Below are positions 1 through 7,857 of a stretch of DNA of 36,325 nucleotides, in pieces. Below the pieces are notes generated by a model that was not told the origin of the DNA, did not search any database, and saw nothing but the letters and a program-made list of their open reading frames with translations. Every line of letters starts with the position of its first letter. Positions within the stretch are counted from its first letter, which is position 1. Source of the stretch: PSLL01 sp964389705 (GTDB lineage Bacteria; Desulfobacterota_D; UBA1144; Nemesobacterales; CSP1-2); assembly GCA_964389705.1 (NCBI GenBank), contig CAYMEO010000017.1, positions 1 through 36,325 of the forward strand, read 5' to 3'. A program made the position numbers and the translations under genes.

Positions 1-124
1 GTTTAATATTACTTTCAATATAACATTGAAATAGCATTTCTTGTCTCAAGCGCAAATCTCAGAGGTAGCTGGTGATATAACCATAGCCGCTTCTTCAAGG
101 GATTTAAAAGCACAGCGTAACTTA
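1..124. other. Left-edge intergenic stretch
   Basis: No convincing gene. An inverted repeat TTTCAAT/ATTGAAA with a 5-nt loop lies near 13-31; it could be the 3' hairpin of the leftward operon, but no strong T-tract accompanies it. A short leftward frame around 50-120 reads like possible protein-fragment sequence, too short to identify. Confidence 0.3.
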
Positions 125-769
125 TTACCTCTCTTTCCCTCTTTTCCTTATTTGCCAGGGTTTCATATCATTTTCCCAAAATCTCTGCTCTTTCCATGGA
201 TCGCCATACATGTGGTATCCTCTTAGTTCCCAGAATCCAGGCTCATCTTCAATCATAAACTCTATTTCGTTTACATACTTCGCACTCTTCCATGCATAAA
301 GCTGAGGGATTACAAGACGAAGAGGGAATCCGTGTTCAGGCTCAAGTGGCCTACCATTTAGACTATAGGCAAAAAGAGAATCCTCTTTGAGAAAATCTTC
401 AACCGGAACGTTTGTCGTATATCCCTCCATACAGTGGATCATCAGGTATCGGGCTTCGGGATTAGGTTCAACTAAATCATAAATAGTTCTCGTGCTTACC
501 CCTTCCCAGAGCATGTTTTGCTTTGACCACCTTGTGACACAGTGAAAATCCGCAAGCACCTCTACCCTAGGGAGTTTCATAAATTCATCCCAGGTTATCG
601 TTTTTTTCTCTTTTACTTCTCCACCTATTACAAAACGCCATTTTTCTTTGTTGAATATCGGTCTAGGGGCAATGTCATAGACGGGAAATTTCTGGGTTAT
701 AACCTGTCCTGGCGGAATCCTAATCTGATGAGTGACCGTCGGGCTTATGATTTTTTTCGTTTCGCTCAT
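125..769 (-). CDS. Sulfite-oxidase-fold molybdopterin-dependent oxidoreductase (YuiH/YedY-like)
   Basis: A 214-residue protein consisting almost entirely of the oxidoreductase molybdopterin-binding domain. Cys77 in the motif FHCVTRWS is the expected thiolate ligand of molybdenum, and the later segments HGFPLRLVIP and KYVNEIEF are typical of the fold. There is no Tat or Sec signal, so a cytoplasmic enzyme resembling the short YuiH type is likelier than exported YedY/MsrP. I chose the ATG at 769 because GAGGA lies 7 nt upstream; a longer reading to 802 runs into an intergenic repeat. It is the last gene of the leftward pterin operon, 64 bp after the SDR. The substrate cannot be deduced. Identity of the fold is confident; physiological role is unknown. 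Confidence 0.9.
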   Translation of the reverse strand: MSETKKIISPTVTHQIRIPPGQVITQKFPVYDIAPRPIFNKEKWRFVIGGEVKEKKTITWDEFMKLPRVEVLADFHCVTRWSKQNMLWEGVSTRTIYDLVEPNPEARYLMIHCMEGYTTNVPVEDFLKEDSLFAYSLNGRPLEPEHGFPLRLVIPQLYAWKSAKYVNEIEFMIEDEPGFWELRGYHMYGDPWKEQRFWENDMKPWQIRKRGKER

Positions 770-790
770 TTTGTTTTCCTCTAACAATAA

Positions 791-829
791 TGCAATATAC
801 ATGACATCATGTATCGTGTATCGAGCATC
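791..829. repeat. Dispersed ATCATGTATC-type intergenic repeat, copy 1
   Basis: This gap holds a CATGATGTATC/GTGTATCGAGCATC tract. The 10-mer ATCATGTATC at 806-815 recurs in two other intergenic spots, 2204-2213 and 7819-7828, each beside GCATC/GCATCAT-like words. Confidence 0.4.
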
Positions 830-833
830 TTTA

Positions 834-1538
834 CTATAATGCCCCTGCTATGGGCATAATAACTATCTCTTCAGTCAAAGTTCCCCCGGGCTGCTTATAT
901 ATATTGACAACGGCCCTTGCAATATCCTCTGGTTTTATCATCCTTTTTCTATCCCAATTTCCCGGAATCTCTCTCCAGAGAGGCGTATCCGTAGGCCCGG
1001 GAATAATAGCCGTGACTTTTATTCCCAGTCCCCTGAGTTCCTCCCTTATAGAATTTGTAAAACCAATAAGCCCGAATTTTGAAGCACAGTATGCAGACCA
1101 GTTGGGAAATCCCATCCTAGAGGCAATAGAGGCTATGTTGAATATATGTCCCCCTTCTCTCATAAATCCAAGGGCATATTTTGTCATAAGAAAGGCTCCG
1201 GTCAAATTCACCTTAATCGTCTGCTCCCATTTAGACAAGTCCAGACGAGAAATAGATTCTACAAAAGCGACCCCAGCATTATTAACGAGGACATTTATAT
1301 TACCGCTAATCCGGGAAACCCGATTTATAAAACTTTTAACCTCCTCTTCAACCCCAACGTCACACACAATGGCTAAGGCTTCTCCGCCCCTTTCTTTTAT
1401 CTCTCTTTCAACCGCCTTTATACTACTGAGCGTTCTTGCACATATTACAACTGCCGCCCCTTCTCTAGCAAATTCAAAGGCTATCTCTTTTCCTATCCCT
1501 TTTCCCGCCCCTGTAACAACCACGACCTCCCTATTCAT
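834..1538 (-). CDS. Short-chain dehydrogenase/reductase, candidate pterin (sepiapterin-type) reductase
   Basis: A 234-residue classical SDR with an NAD(P)-binding TGAGKGIG motif at residues 9-16, NNAG at 86-89, Asn111, and the catalytic triad Ser137, Tyr150, Lys154 (YCASK). Arg35 in the segment after beta-2 (VICART) favours NADPH. The start ATG overlaps the folE stop by 4 nt (ATGA), so the two are probably translationally coupled; AGGAA lies about 7 nt upstream. SDRs reduce many carbonyls and the sequence alone does not give the substrate. Because it sits directly behind FolE and two PTPS homologues, reduction of 6-pyruvoyl-tetrahydropterin, as done by sepiapterin reductase (also an SDR), is the best inference. 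Alternatives are a pteridine-reductase-like activity or a 3-oxoacyl reductase. Confidence 0.85.
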   Translation of the reverse strand: MNREVVVVTGAGKGIGKEIAFEFAREGAAVVICARTLSSIKAVEREIKERGGEALAIVCDVGVEEEVKSFINRVSRISGNINVLVNNAGVAFVESISRLDLSKWEQTIKVNLTGAFLMTKYALGFMREGGHIFNIASIASRMGFPNWSAYCASKFGLIGFTNSIREELRGLGIKVTAIIPGPTDTPLWREIPGNWDRKRMIKPEDIARAVVNIYKQPGGTLTEEIVIMPIAGAL

Positions 1539-2089
1539 TTGTGCTTTCCTATAAAGCTTAGGAATTCCATCCTGGTCCTTTCATCCTCTTTAAAAGCCCC
1601 GTGCATTGCGCTCGTTATCATCTTGGCTTCTGCCTTTTTAATCCCCCTCATCGCCATACAGAGATGGTAGCCCTCTGCAACAACCGCTACTCCATCCGGG
1701 TTTAGAACCTCATTGAGTAAATCTGCAATCTCTATTGTCATCCTTTCTTGAACCTGAAGTCTACGGGAGAACATCTCAACGATTCTTGGAATCTTACTGA
1801 GCCCAATTATCTTCCCGTTTGGGGTATAGGCCACATGACATACACCAAAAAATGGAAGTAGATGATGCTCGCAGAGGCTATAAAACTCTATATCCTTTAC
1901 AACCACCATCTCATCGTATTTTATATCAAATATTGCACCATTAATTATCTCCTGAGGTGATACCCTGTATCCCGCAGTGAGTTCTCTATACATCCTGGAG
2001 ATTCTATCAGGTGTGCCTTTAAGCCCCTGACGCTCGGGGTCTTCTCCAACCTCACGAAGAATCTCCCTTACCGCTTTCTCGATGCTCAT
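1535..2089 (-). CDS. folE: GTP cyclohydrolase I
   Basis: A 184-residue type I GTP cyclohydrolase, converting GTP to 7,8-dihydroneopterin triphosphate, the first step of folate and tetrahydrobiopterin synthesis. The zinc ligands are present: Cys73 and His76 in CEHHLLPFFG and Cys144 in YHLCMAMRG. The GTP-binding motif SKIPRIVEMFSRRLQVQER is also typical. The start is taken at the ATG at 2089, with AGGAGG about 12 nt upstream; the alternative TTG at 2110 overlaps that Shine-Dalgarno and is less likely. Its stop overlaps the SDR start. A FolE placed between PTPS and SDR genes suggests dedication to a reduced biopterin-like cofactor rather than folate, since no folate genes (folB, folK, folP) are adjacent. 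Confidence 0.96.
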   Translation of the reverse strand: MSIEKAVREILREVGEDPERQGLKGTPDRISRMYRELTAGYRVSPQEIINGAIFDIKYDEMVVVKDIEFYSLCEHHLLPFFGVCHVAYTPNGKIIGLSKIPRIVEMFSRRLQVQERMTIEIADLLNEVLNPDGVAVVAEGYHLCMAMRGIKKAEAKMITSAMHGAFKEDERTRMEFLSFIGKHK

Positions 2090-2118
2090 ACTGTCGTCTT
2101 TCCTCCTCAAAAAATTTA

Positions 2119-2150
2119 ACCACGAATGAACACGGATTCACACAAATGAA
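2119..2150. repeat. Short CACGAATGAACACG-type intergenic repeat
   Basis: The folE upstream gap contains ACCACGAATGAACACGGATT followed by CACACAAATGAA, a simple-looking word series (C-A-C-A/G-A-A-T-G/A-A-A). A diverged head-to-head version lies at 8866-8913 between two convergent genes. Confidence 0.4.
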
Positions 2151-2159
2151 GATAACGCG

Positions 2160-2215
2160 ATGCAGGATGTAATATGCATAATACAAGATAAGACGCGCCG
2201 TGCATCATGTATCCT
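2160..2215. repeat. Dispersed ATCATGTATC-type intergenic repeat, copy 2
   Basis: The tract runs GATGCAGGATGTAATATGCA, ATACAAGAT and GTGCATCATGTATCCTC. It includes ATCATGTATC at 2204-2213. The TGA stop of the adjacent PTPS gene at 2205-2207 lies inside this repeat. Confidence 0.4.
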
Positions 2216-2627
2216 CAAAATATTCGAAGTAGTTATCTGATGTTTCCCAGAGCTTCAAATGAAGAAGCTTGCCTTTGTCAATCTTAGGCTGAAGTCTTAT
2301 CCATATATATCTTACTATGTTCTCCCCAGAAGGGGTAAATTCTCTGAAGTAGGGAATCTCAATATCCAATCTAGTATGATCGAGTTCATCTATAATCTCC
2401 TTCATTATCCTATCCAAATCACCCAGATTCATTATCATTCCCGTGTCCGGATCAATATTCCCTGTCACTTTAACCTCAACGTAGTAGTCGTGCCCATGTC
2501 CCTTAGGATTATTGCATTTACCAAATATTCGGCGATTTTCTTCATCAGAATACTTCTTTGCATTGAGCCTGTGGGCAGCAGAGAAATGGTAGACCTTTGT
2601 TAAAGTACATACCTCTTTTTTTTCCAT
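2205..2627 (-). CDS. 6-pyruvoyl-tetrahydropterin synthase homologue A (QueD/PTPS family)
   Basis: A 140-residue T-fold enzyme. Zinc ligands are His19 (FSAAHRL), His44 and His46 (GHGHDY). The catalytic Cys38 lies in FGKCNNPKGHGH, which matches the animal PTPS spacing (five residues between Cys and HGH) rather than the shorter QueD spacing. The Asp83-His84 pair and Glu128 (WETSDN), which binds the pterin in characterised PTPS, are present. It should convert dihydroneopterin triphosphate to 6-pyruvoyl-tetrahydropterin; 6-carboxy-tetrahydropterin synthase for queuosine is the alternative, but no queC or queE is nearby. It overlaps the upstream paralogue by 1 nt (TAATG), with GGAGGG as Shine-Dalgarno, and its C-terminal stop falls in an intergenic repeat. 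Confidence 0.9.
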   Translation of the reverse strand: MEKKEVCTLTKVYHFSAAHRLNAKKYSDEENRRIFGKCNNPKGHGHDYYVEVKVTGNIDPDTGMIMNLGDLDRIMKEIIDELDHTRLDIEIPYFREFTPSGENIVRYIWIRLQPKIDKGKLLHLKLWETSDNYFEYFEDT

Positions 2628-3049
2628 TACTCCCTCCAGTAATCTACGTATAGATCAGGAGTTTCATAAAGCCTAATCCTGTAAAGCCTACAGTTTGCGG
2701 TTCCTTCGAGCTTCTTCTCCAATAGCTCCCACAAAACACGCGATATGTTCTCCGTTGTAGGAATTAAGTCTTTGAAATACGGGTTGTCCTCATTTAGAAA
2801 TTTATGGTCAAAATCCTTGAGAACATCGTTTATTATCGGTTTTAGGCTGTAAAGATTTATAATCATCCCCGTATCCGGATCAACTGTGCCCTCAATAGTA
2901 ACTTCGAGAATATAGTTATGCCCATGACCATAGGGACTCGTGCATTTACCAAATATGGCTTTATTTGCTTCTTCATTCCATTTTGGATTCCAGTAGCGAT
3001 GAGAGGCAGAAAACTCTACCCTCTTTGTAAGGAGGGTCTTATATCCCAT
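2627..3049 (-). CDS. 6-pyruvoyl-tetrahydropterin synthase homologue B (QueD/PTPS family)
   Basis: A second 140-residue T-fold enzyme, first gene of the leftward operon and clearly paralogous to its neighbour, although the two differ over much of their length. All catalytic positions are kept: zinc ligands His17 (FSASHRY), His42 and His44 (GHGHNY), nucleophile Cys36 in FGKCTSPYGHGH, Asp81-His82 and Glu129 (YETPDL). Both copies share VDPDTGMI/IDPDTGMI, the conserved central signature of animal-type PTPS. The ATG is preceded by GAGGGGG. With both copies apparently active, they could form a hetero-oligomer or act on different pterins; the sequence does not decide. Confidence 0.88.
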   Translation of the reverse strand: MGYKTLLTKRVEFSASHRYWNPKWNEEANKAIFGKCTSPYGHGHNYILEVTIEGTVDPDTGMIINLYSLKPIINDVLKDFDHKFLNEDNPYFKDLIPTTENISRVLWELLEKKLEGTANCRLYRIRLYETPDLYVDYWRE

Positions 3050-3130
3050 GATTTCCCCCTCGGATTTTATGCTGAGTACGTATCAAATAACGCTTTTTAG
3101 ATGAGCGCATGAGACTTTAGGTGCTAAGTA

Positions 3131-3160
3131 TTAATACCTAAGCTATTGTATGATTATAAT
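3131..3160 (+). promoter_or_regulatory. Putative divergent promoter region
   Basis: On the plus strand TTAATA (3131-3136) and TATAAT (3155-3160) are 18 nt apart, a plausible sigma-70-type promoter for the gene at 3226. The overlapping word ATTATAAT also reads as TATAAT on the minus strand, so the same AT-rich core may serve the leftward pterin operon. An imperfect palindrome, GCTAAGTATTAATACCTAAG, lies at 3123-3142. Confidence 0.4.
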
Positions 3161-3225
3161 AACATAGATTAATAAGCGTTGCTAATTCGTTTCTTTTTCT
3201 CTAACTCTACGGTAGTATTTAATCT

Positions 3226-6210
3226 ATGGAAAGTGGTTCGGAAAAGGTTATTAAAGGGCTCCTAGATAGGTTAGGGAAAGAGCGAAAAAAGATTCGGATT
3301 GCAAAAGGCTCGTTAGAATTCCTACTGGTTCTATTTGCCTCTGTGGGACTGATTTCGCTCTTCTCGTATATCTACTCGAATAATATCTATTTCTCCGTGC
3401 TAAAAATCGTGGCTATACTGACCCTATGCCTGGGCCTTGTAAAGTTTATCATCCCCGCTGTACTAAAAAAAGAAGAAAGGACTAAACTCGCATTAGAGAT
3501 TGAAAAGATATATCCGGGACTTGGAGAAGACACGCTAAATGCCCTCCTTCTTCTATCCGATTTGACCGGAACACAGAAAGAACTCGGTGTCTCAAGATTC
3601 CTCACAGAAGCCCATATAAATGAAGTTGCCAGCAAAATCGAATCGCTAGACCTATCCCCCGCTCTACCGAGAGATAAAATAAAGATTTACCGAAAACTAC
3701 TTGTCATCGCCATCGTTTTGTCACTTACCGCATTTATAGTTGCTCCAAGGGATTTTCAACGTTTTTTATTTAGTGCTCACTTAATGCCGCCCTCAGAATC
3801 AAACCCCCTTGAACTTGCAGATATTAAAATTGACTACATATATCCAGCCTATACGAAACTCGCGCCCCAAGTGGTAAAAGGAAGCACCGGAGATGTAAGA
3901 GCCATAAAGGGAACCCACGTGACTTTTGAAGCGACTCCGCTTAGGTCTTTGACCGAGGGAGAAATTGTTATTCAAAATAGCCTCACCATCCCCATTAGCT
4001 GGGATGGAAAAAGAATAAAAGGCGAATTTACAATACTTTCAGACGGCAATTTTTTCATACGAGATAGAAAGAAAAACCTCAGATCGAGGATTTTTAGGAT
4101 TATATCCGAAGAAGATAAGATTCCAAAAGTGGCTATTGAGTCTCCGGGTGGGGATATTGTGGAGATCGGGGAAAAGGAAAATCTGGACATCTTATATAAA
4201 GCCCAGGACGATTTCGGACTTACAAAACTATTTATTGTCTGGAAGACAAAGAAAGGCGAAGGGAGCAAACCCATAGATGAAATTAAGGAAGAGCCAAAAT
4301 CAATAGAGGGTAAATTCACCTGGGATCTCAGCGACATTAAGTCAGAGCCAGACGAAGTAATAGAGGTTAAGATAAACGCCTATGATAATGACACCATATC
4401 GGGTCCTAAGGCAGGGACATCAAACGTGATTAAAGTCAGACTCAATAGCCCAAGAAAAAAACACGAAAATACAGTAGCCTCGACAGAAAGGCTTCTAGAG
4501 GAGCTCCTAGATGCTCTAGGAGACGACATAGAGCATCGCCCTAATGAGAGAAATATCAGAGTAAGCAATGTTGAAAGATTTCAAGAAGGGATAATGGGTA
4601 AGATTGAAAATGTAATAGGCTCTTTGAATGAAATCCTGACGAAGATGAAAGACGACAACTTTTCAGACTACACATATTTCTTGGGGCTCTCGAATATGAA
4701 GGTAAGAATAAGTAACATACTAGAGGAACGCCACCATTTGATTTCGTCCTCCTCGATTTCTTATTTCTCCCGACTCGGTGATCTTATAAAGAGGGAAATA
4801 AAAGAGTTTGAGGACGACATCCTATTTTTGGATTCCACACTCAGAGGGGAAAGGCTAAGAGAGTCGCTCTCTTACGGAAGAGATGCCATTGGCAGATACA
4901 ATGAGCTTTCAGAACTCCTTAAGAGGCTTAAACAAGAAAACAATGAGAAAACAAAAAAAGAGATTGAAAAAAAAATAGAAGAACTAAAGGGTATTATGTC
5001 TCAGCTATCACAAAGGCTGAGTTCTATAGGTAGGGATGCCCGTGAAGGATTTCTAAATCCTGATTCATTTAAGACACTGGATCTAGATGGAAAACTAAAT
5101 GAGATAATGGAACTGATTAATAGCGGAAAGATTGATGAGGCTCTGAATTTGATCTCTGGTTTTGAAGGCAGTCTCCAAGAGATGATTGCCTCCCTCGAAA
5201 ATGGATCTCAGATACTAAACTCTAATCTATTCTCAAGCCAGATTACAGGACTAAATGAAATTCTTGGGAGAATAAAGGGTTTAGAAGGTAGAGAAGAATC
5301 TCTTAAAGAAAGAACCCAGGATGTCAAAGACTCAATTTTAAAAAATCTGTCTAGTAAGATAAATCCAATTTATTTTGTAGAAAGGGAAAAAAGGAAGATT
5401 GAGAGACTAAAAAGCCTCATTATGGAATCAGAGGCCAAGATCTCCGACAATATGGGGACAAATGAGTTCATAGAAGGTTCTCTTCTTACCAGGAGAATCC
5501 TTGATGAAGCCGATGAACTCAAGCACTGGCTTGAGGTACTCGAATTTAGTGAGGCTCTAAGAGGAGCAAGGGATATTGAGGAAGGAACAATCGGACTCAG
5601 AAACCTTAGTGATCTTGGAGTCGGCAAGATCGCAAAGGCGCAGCGCGAGATAGAGCAGTCGGCAAATCTTGCAGGGGAGATCCGTCGAGATATTGAGCGT
5701 ATCAGAGGAGCAGAGGGAAAGGAAGAAAAGATGGATGAGCTTGCCAAGAGACAGAATGAGATTGAAAAAGAGGCATCGGAACTGTCTGAAGACTTAAAAG
5801 GCCTATCTCAAGATGCCCTTCCCCCCAATATACAAAGAGGGCTAGATGAGTCAAGATGGTTTATGCACAGCGCATCCAGGAGTCTTAATGGAAAAGAAAT
5901 ATCCAAAGCAATCTCAAGTCAAGAAGAGGCTCTAAAGGCACTCAAAAGAGCAAGAGAAAAGACAAGCGAACTTCTTGAAAAATACCAAATGAGTGCAAGA
6001 GGAATAGGACTCCCCGTTCCACTTGTTTTGGGAAGGAATCAATCTAATGAAAATGGAATCGGAATTGACACAAGTCAAATAAATATTCCACCTCCTGGAG
6101 AAAAGGTTGGAAGGGAATTTAAAGAGAGCCTACTAAAGGCACTGAAAGACGGCTCCCCTGAGGGATACAGCGAGCTTAACAAGAAGTATTATGAGAGAAT
6201 TATAAAGTGA
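3226..6210 (+). CDS. Large membrane-anchored coiled-coil protein (DUF4175-like)
   Basis: A 994-residue protein. Two hydrophobic helices near the N terminus (about 29-49 and 56-78) and a third at about 157-173 are followed by an Ig-like or beta-rich region (about 190-410). The rest (about 410-960) is a long, charged, heptad-rich helical region containing segments such as KKEIEKKIEELKG and KEEKMDELAKRQNEIEKEA. Size and layout recall the DUF4175/TIGR02302 proteins that also sit beside MoxR genes, but I cannot prove the relationship. A glycine/proline-rich patch (about 935-965) precedes the C-terminal KALKDGSPEGYSELNKKYYE. No clear Shine-Dalgarno precedes the ATG. It overlaps the next gene by 4 nt (GTGA). 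Likely an inner-membrane structural or sensory partner of the protease and MoxR genes. Confidence 0.75.
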   Translation: MESGSEKVIKGLLDRLGKERKKIRIAKGSLEFLLVLFASVGLISLFSYIYSNNIYFSVLKIVAILTLCLGLVKFIIPAVLKKEERTKLALEIEKIYPGLGEDTLNALLLLSDLTGTQKELGVSRFLTEAHINEVASKIESLDLSPALPRDKIKIYRKLLVIAIVLSLTAFIVAPRDFQRFLFSAHLMPPSESNPLELADIKIDYIYPAYTKLAPQVVKGSTGDVRAIKGTHVTFEATPLRSLTEGEIVIQNSLTIPISWDGKRIKGEFTILSDGNFFIRDRKKNLRSRIFRIISEEDKIPKVAIESPGGDIVEIGEKENLDILYKAQDDFGLTKLFIVWKTKKGEGSKPIDEIKEEPKSIEGKFTWDLSDIKSEPDEVIEVKINAYDNDTISGPKAGTSNVIKVRLNSPRKKHENTVASTERLLEELLDALGDDIEHRPNERNIRVSNVERFQEGIMGKIENVIGSLNEILTKMKDDNFSDYTYFLGLSNMKVRISNILEERHHLISSSSISYFSRLGDLIKREIKEFEDDILFLDSTLRGERLRESLSYGRDAIGRYNELSELLKRLKQENNEKTKKEIEKKIEELKGIMSQLSQRLSSIGRDAREGFLNPDSFKTLDLDGKLNEIMELINSGKIDEALNLISGFEGSLQEMIASLENGSQILNSNLFSSQITGLNEILGRIKGLEGREESLKERTQDVKDSILKNLSSKINPIYFVEREKRKIERLKSLIMESEAKISDNMGTNEFIEGSLLTRRILDEADELKHWLEVLEFSEALRGARDIEEGTIGLRNLSDLGVGKIAKAQREIEQSANLAGEIRRDIERIRGAEGKEEKMDELAKRQNEIEKEASELSEDLKGLSQDALPPNIQRGLDESRWFMHSASRSLNGKEISKAISSQEEALKALKRAREKTSELLEKYQMSARGIGLPVPLVLGRNQSNENGIGIDTSQINIPPPGEKVGREFKESLLKALKDGSPEGYSELNKKYYERIIK

Positions 6211-7787
6211 TACGTTTTATTCTCCCAATTTTGCTATCTTTCTTTTATGTGAATTACCCGGCCTCAGCCTCGGATCTTCCCGCACTGATAAAGAGCGGGG
6301 AGATACACCTCGATAAATGGCAGGTAAAAGAAGCCTCCCAATTTGCCGACAGGGCTATAGAACTCGCCAGTAGTTCCAATGACAAAGGTCGCGCCCTTTA
6401 CCTGAAATCTCAGGTTGAGTTCTATAAAGGCAAATACAGGGAGGCGGTAAAATATGGGAAAGAGGCTTATGCATTCTACAGAGGCAAAGAGGTCAGCGAT
6501 TTTCTAGACTATATATCAAAAGTCGCCGAGACAGGGGAGAAGTTTAAAGAGGTAAAAACTGAACACTTTATAATAAGATACATCCATCCAAAGGATTCCA
6601 TACTCCCTACATACGCCCAAAAGGTGCTTGAGAAGGCATACTATGAAATTGGCTCAGACCTGGAAACCTATCCCAGCGATCCGGTAATTGTCGAAATATA
6701 TCCCGATCCTGAGGGCTTTGCCATTGCCTCAACCCTCTCACCAAAAGACATCGCTACAACAGGAGTTGTAGGTATATGTAAATTCAACCGAATTATGATT
6801 ATATCGCCTAGACTATTGCCAAAGGGCTACATGTGGCTTGATGCACTCGCACATGAATACACGCATTATCTCGTATTCATTAGAAGTGAAAACACGGTTC
6901 CTGTATGGCTTCATGAAGGAATCGCAAAATTTGAAGAGAAAAGATGGAGGGAGAAAAAGAGACAAGTTCTCAACCCATTCTATGAAACCCTTCTTTCAAG
7001 AGCCTTAAAAGAAAATAGCCTTGTCCCTATAGAGAAGATGCATCCGTCTTTTGGAAAACTCCAAAGCGCCTATGAAGCCCAGCTTGCATTCGCGCAGGTA
7101 GGAACAATTGTAGATTTTATCGTAAAGAAATGGGGTAACAGCGCTCTTCTTAATATGATCGAAAGCCTAAGGGAAAAAAACGATTACAGATCAGCGATAA
7201 AACAGGTTACAAAGATGGATTTCTCTCAGTTCTATAAATCGTGGTCAGGTGATTTAATGGAAAGAAAACTCACGGAAAGAATCCCTAAAATCAAGGTAAA
7301 GGAATTGAGATTTGAAGAGAACAAAGGAAAATCCCAGGACAATGGAAATGATTTAAGAGACCTAGACAGTGCTCAGGCAAGGGATTATACAACCCTCGGA
7401 GATATGCTGAAGGTCAGAGGGAGACTGGAGGCAGCCGCTTATGAATACGATAAGGCCTTAAATTTCGACCCGGCCTCACCCATTATATTGAACCGCCTTG
7501 CCTCAACACAGATAGCACTCGGAGAATACGAAAAGGCAGAAGAGCTTCTATTGCGTTCGGTTAAGTTCTACCCGGAATCTGTAGATGCATACAACAACCT
7601 TGGGGAGATTTACATAAAGAAGGAGAACTTTAGAAAGGCCGAGGAGTCATACCAGAGTGCAATATCTATAAACCCCTTTGACCCGGAGCCACATATTGCT
7701 TTAATCTCAATCTATGAAAAGCTCGGCTTATCCGACTCGGCAGAATCCGAAAGGAGGGTCTTGGGTATCTTGATTAAAGAGAATTAG
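6207..7787 (+). CDS. Exported gluzincin-type peptidase with TPR repeats
   Basis: A 526-residue protein starting at a GTG that overlaps the preceding stop (GTGA). A Sec signal peptide (about 1-21, ending ASASD) precedes a short helical repeat region (about 25-110). A peptidase MA-like domain (about 117-350) contains the zinc motif HEYTH (His216, Glu217, His220) and a downstream Glu237 in WLHEGIAKFEE, the expected third ligand of gluzincins. The C-terminal part (about 390-520) carries about three canonical TPRs (for example NRLASTQIALGEYEKAEELL). It should be a periplasmic or lipid-facing metallopeptidase that docks on a partner through its TPRs. The tight coupling to the 994-residue membrane protein suggests the two act together. 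Substrate unknown. Confidence 0.85.
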   Translation: MIRFILPILLSFFYVNYPASASDLPALIKSGEIHLDKWQVKEASQFADRAIELASSSNDKGRALYLKSQVEFYKGKYREAVKYGKEAYAFYRGKEVSDFLDYISKVAETGEKFKEVKTEHFIIRYIHPKDSILPTYAQKVLEKAYYEIGSDLETYPSDPVIVEIYPDPEGFAIASTLSPKDIATTGVVGICKFNRIMIISPRLLPKGYMWLDALAHEYTHYLVFIRSENTVPVWLHEGIAKFEEKRWREKKRQVLNPFYETLLSRALKENSLVPIEKMHPSFGKLQSAYEAQLAFAQVGTIVDFIVKKWGNSALLNMIESLREKNDYRSAIKQVTKMDFSQFYKSWSGDLMERKLTERIPKIKVKELRFEENKGKSQDNGNDLRDLDSAQARDYTTLGDMLKVRGRLEAAAYEYDKALNFDPASPIILNRLASTQIALGEYEKAEELLLRSVKFYPESVDAYNNLGEIYIKKENFRKAEESYQSAISINPFDPEPHIALISIYEKLGLSDSAESERRVLGILIKEN

Positions 7788-7807
7788 ACATGAATAAAAG
7801 TAATCAG

Positions 7808-7834
7808 GTGCAAGATGAATCATGTATCTTGCAT
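7808..7834. repeat. Hairpin-forming intergenic repeat, copy 3 of the ATCATGTATC family
   Basis: GTGCAAGAT (7808-7816) and ATCTTGCAT (7826-7834) pair over 8 of 9 positions around a 9-nt loop holding ATCATGT. It separates the peptidase gene from moxR. As a hairpin inside a likely operon it might stabilise or attenuate the transcript; there is only a weak T run after it. Confidence 0.5.
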
Positions 7835-7857
7835 CATTTTATTGATGAGGACCTCAA

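Noticed and set aside
850..1554. A 234-codon plus-strand open frame over the SDR gene
   Set aside because: It is a shadow of a well-supported short-chain dehydrogenase with intact motifs on the other strand.
3123..3142. Palindrome as a strong operator
   Set aside because: The symmetry is imperfect (one arm has an extra base) and it overlaps promoter hexamers, so I list it only within the promoter entry.
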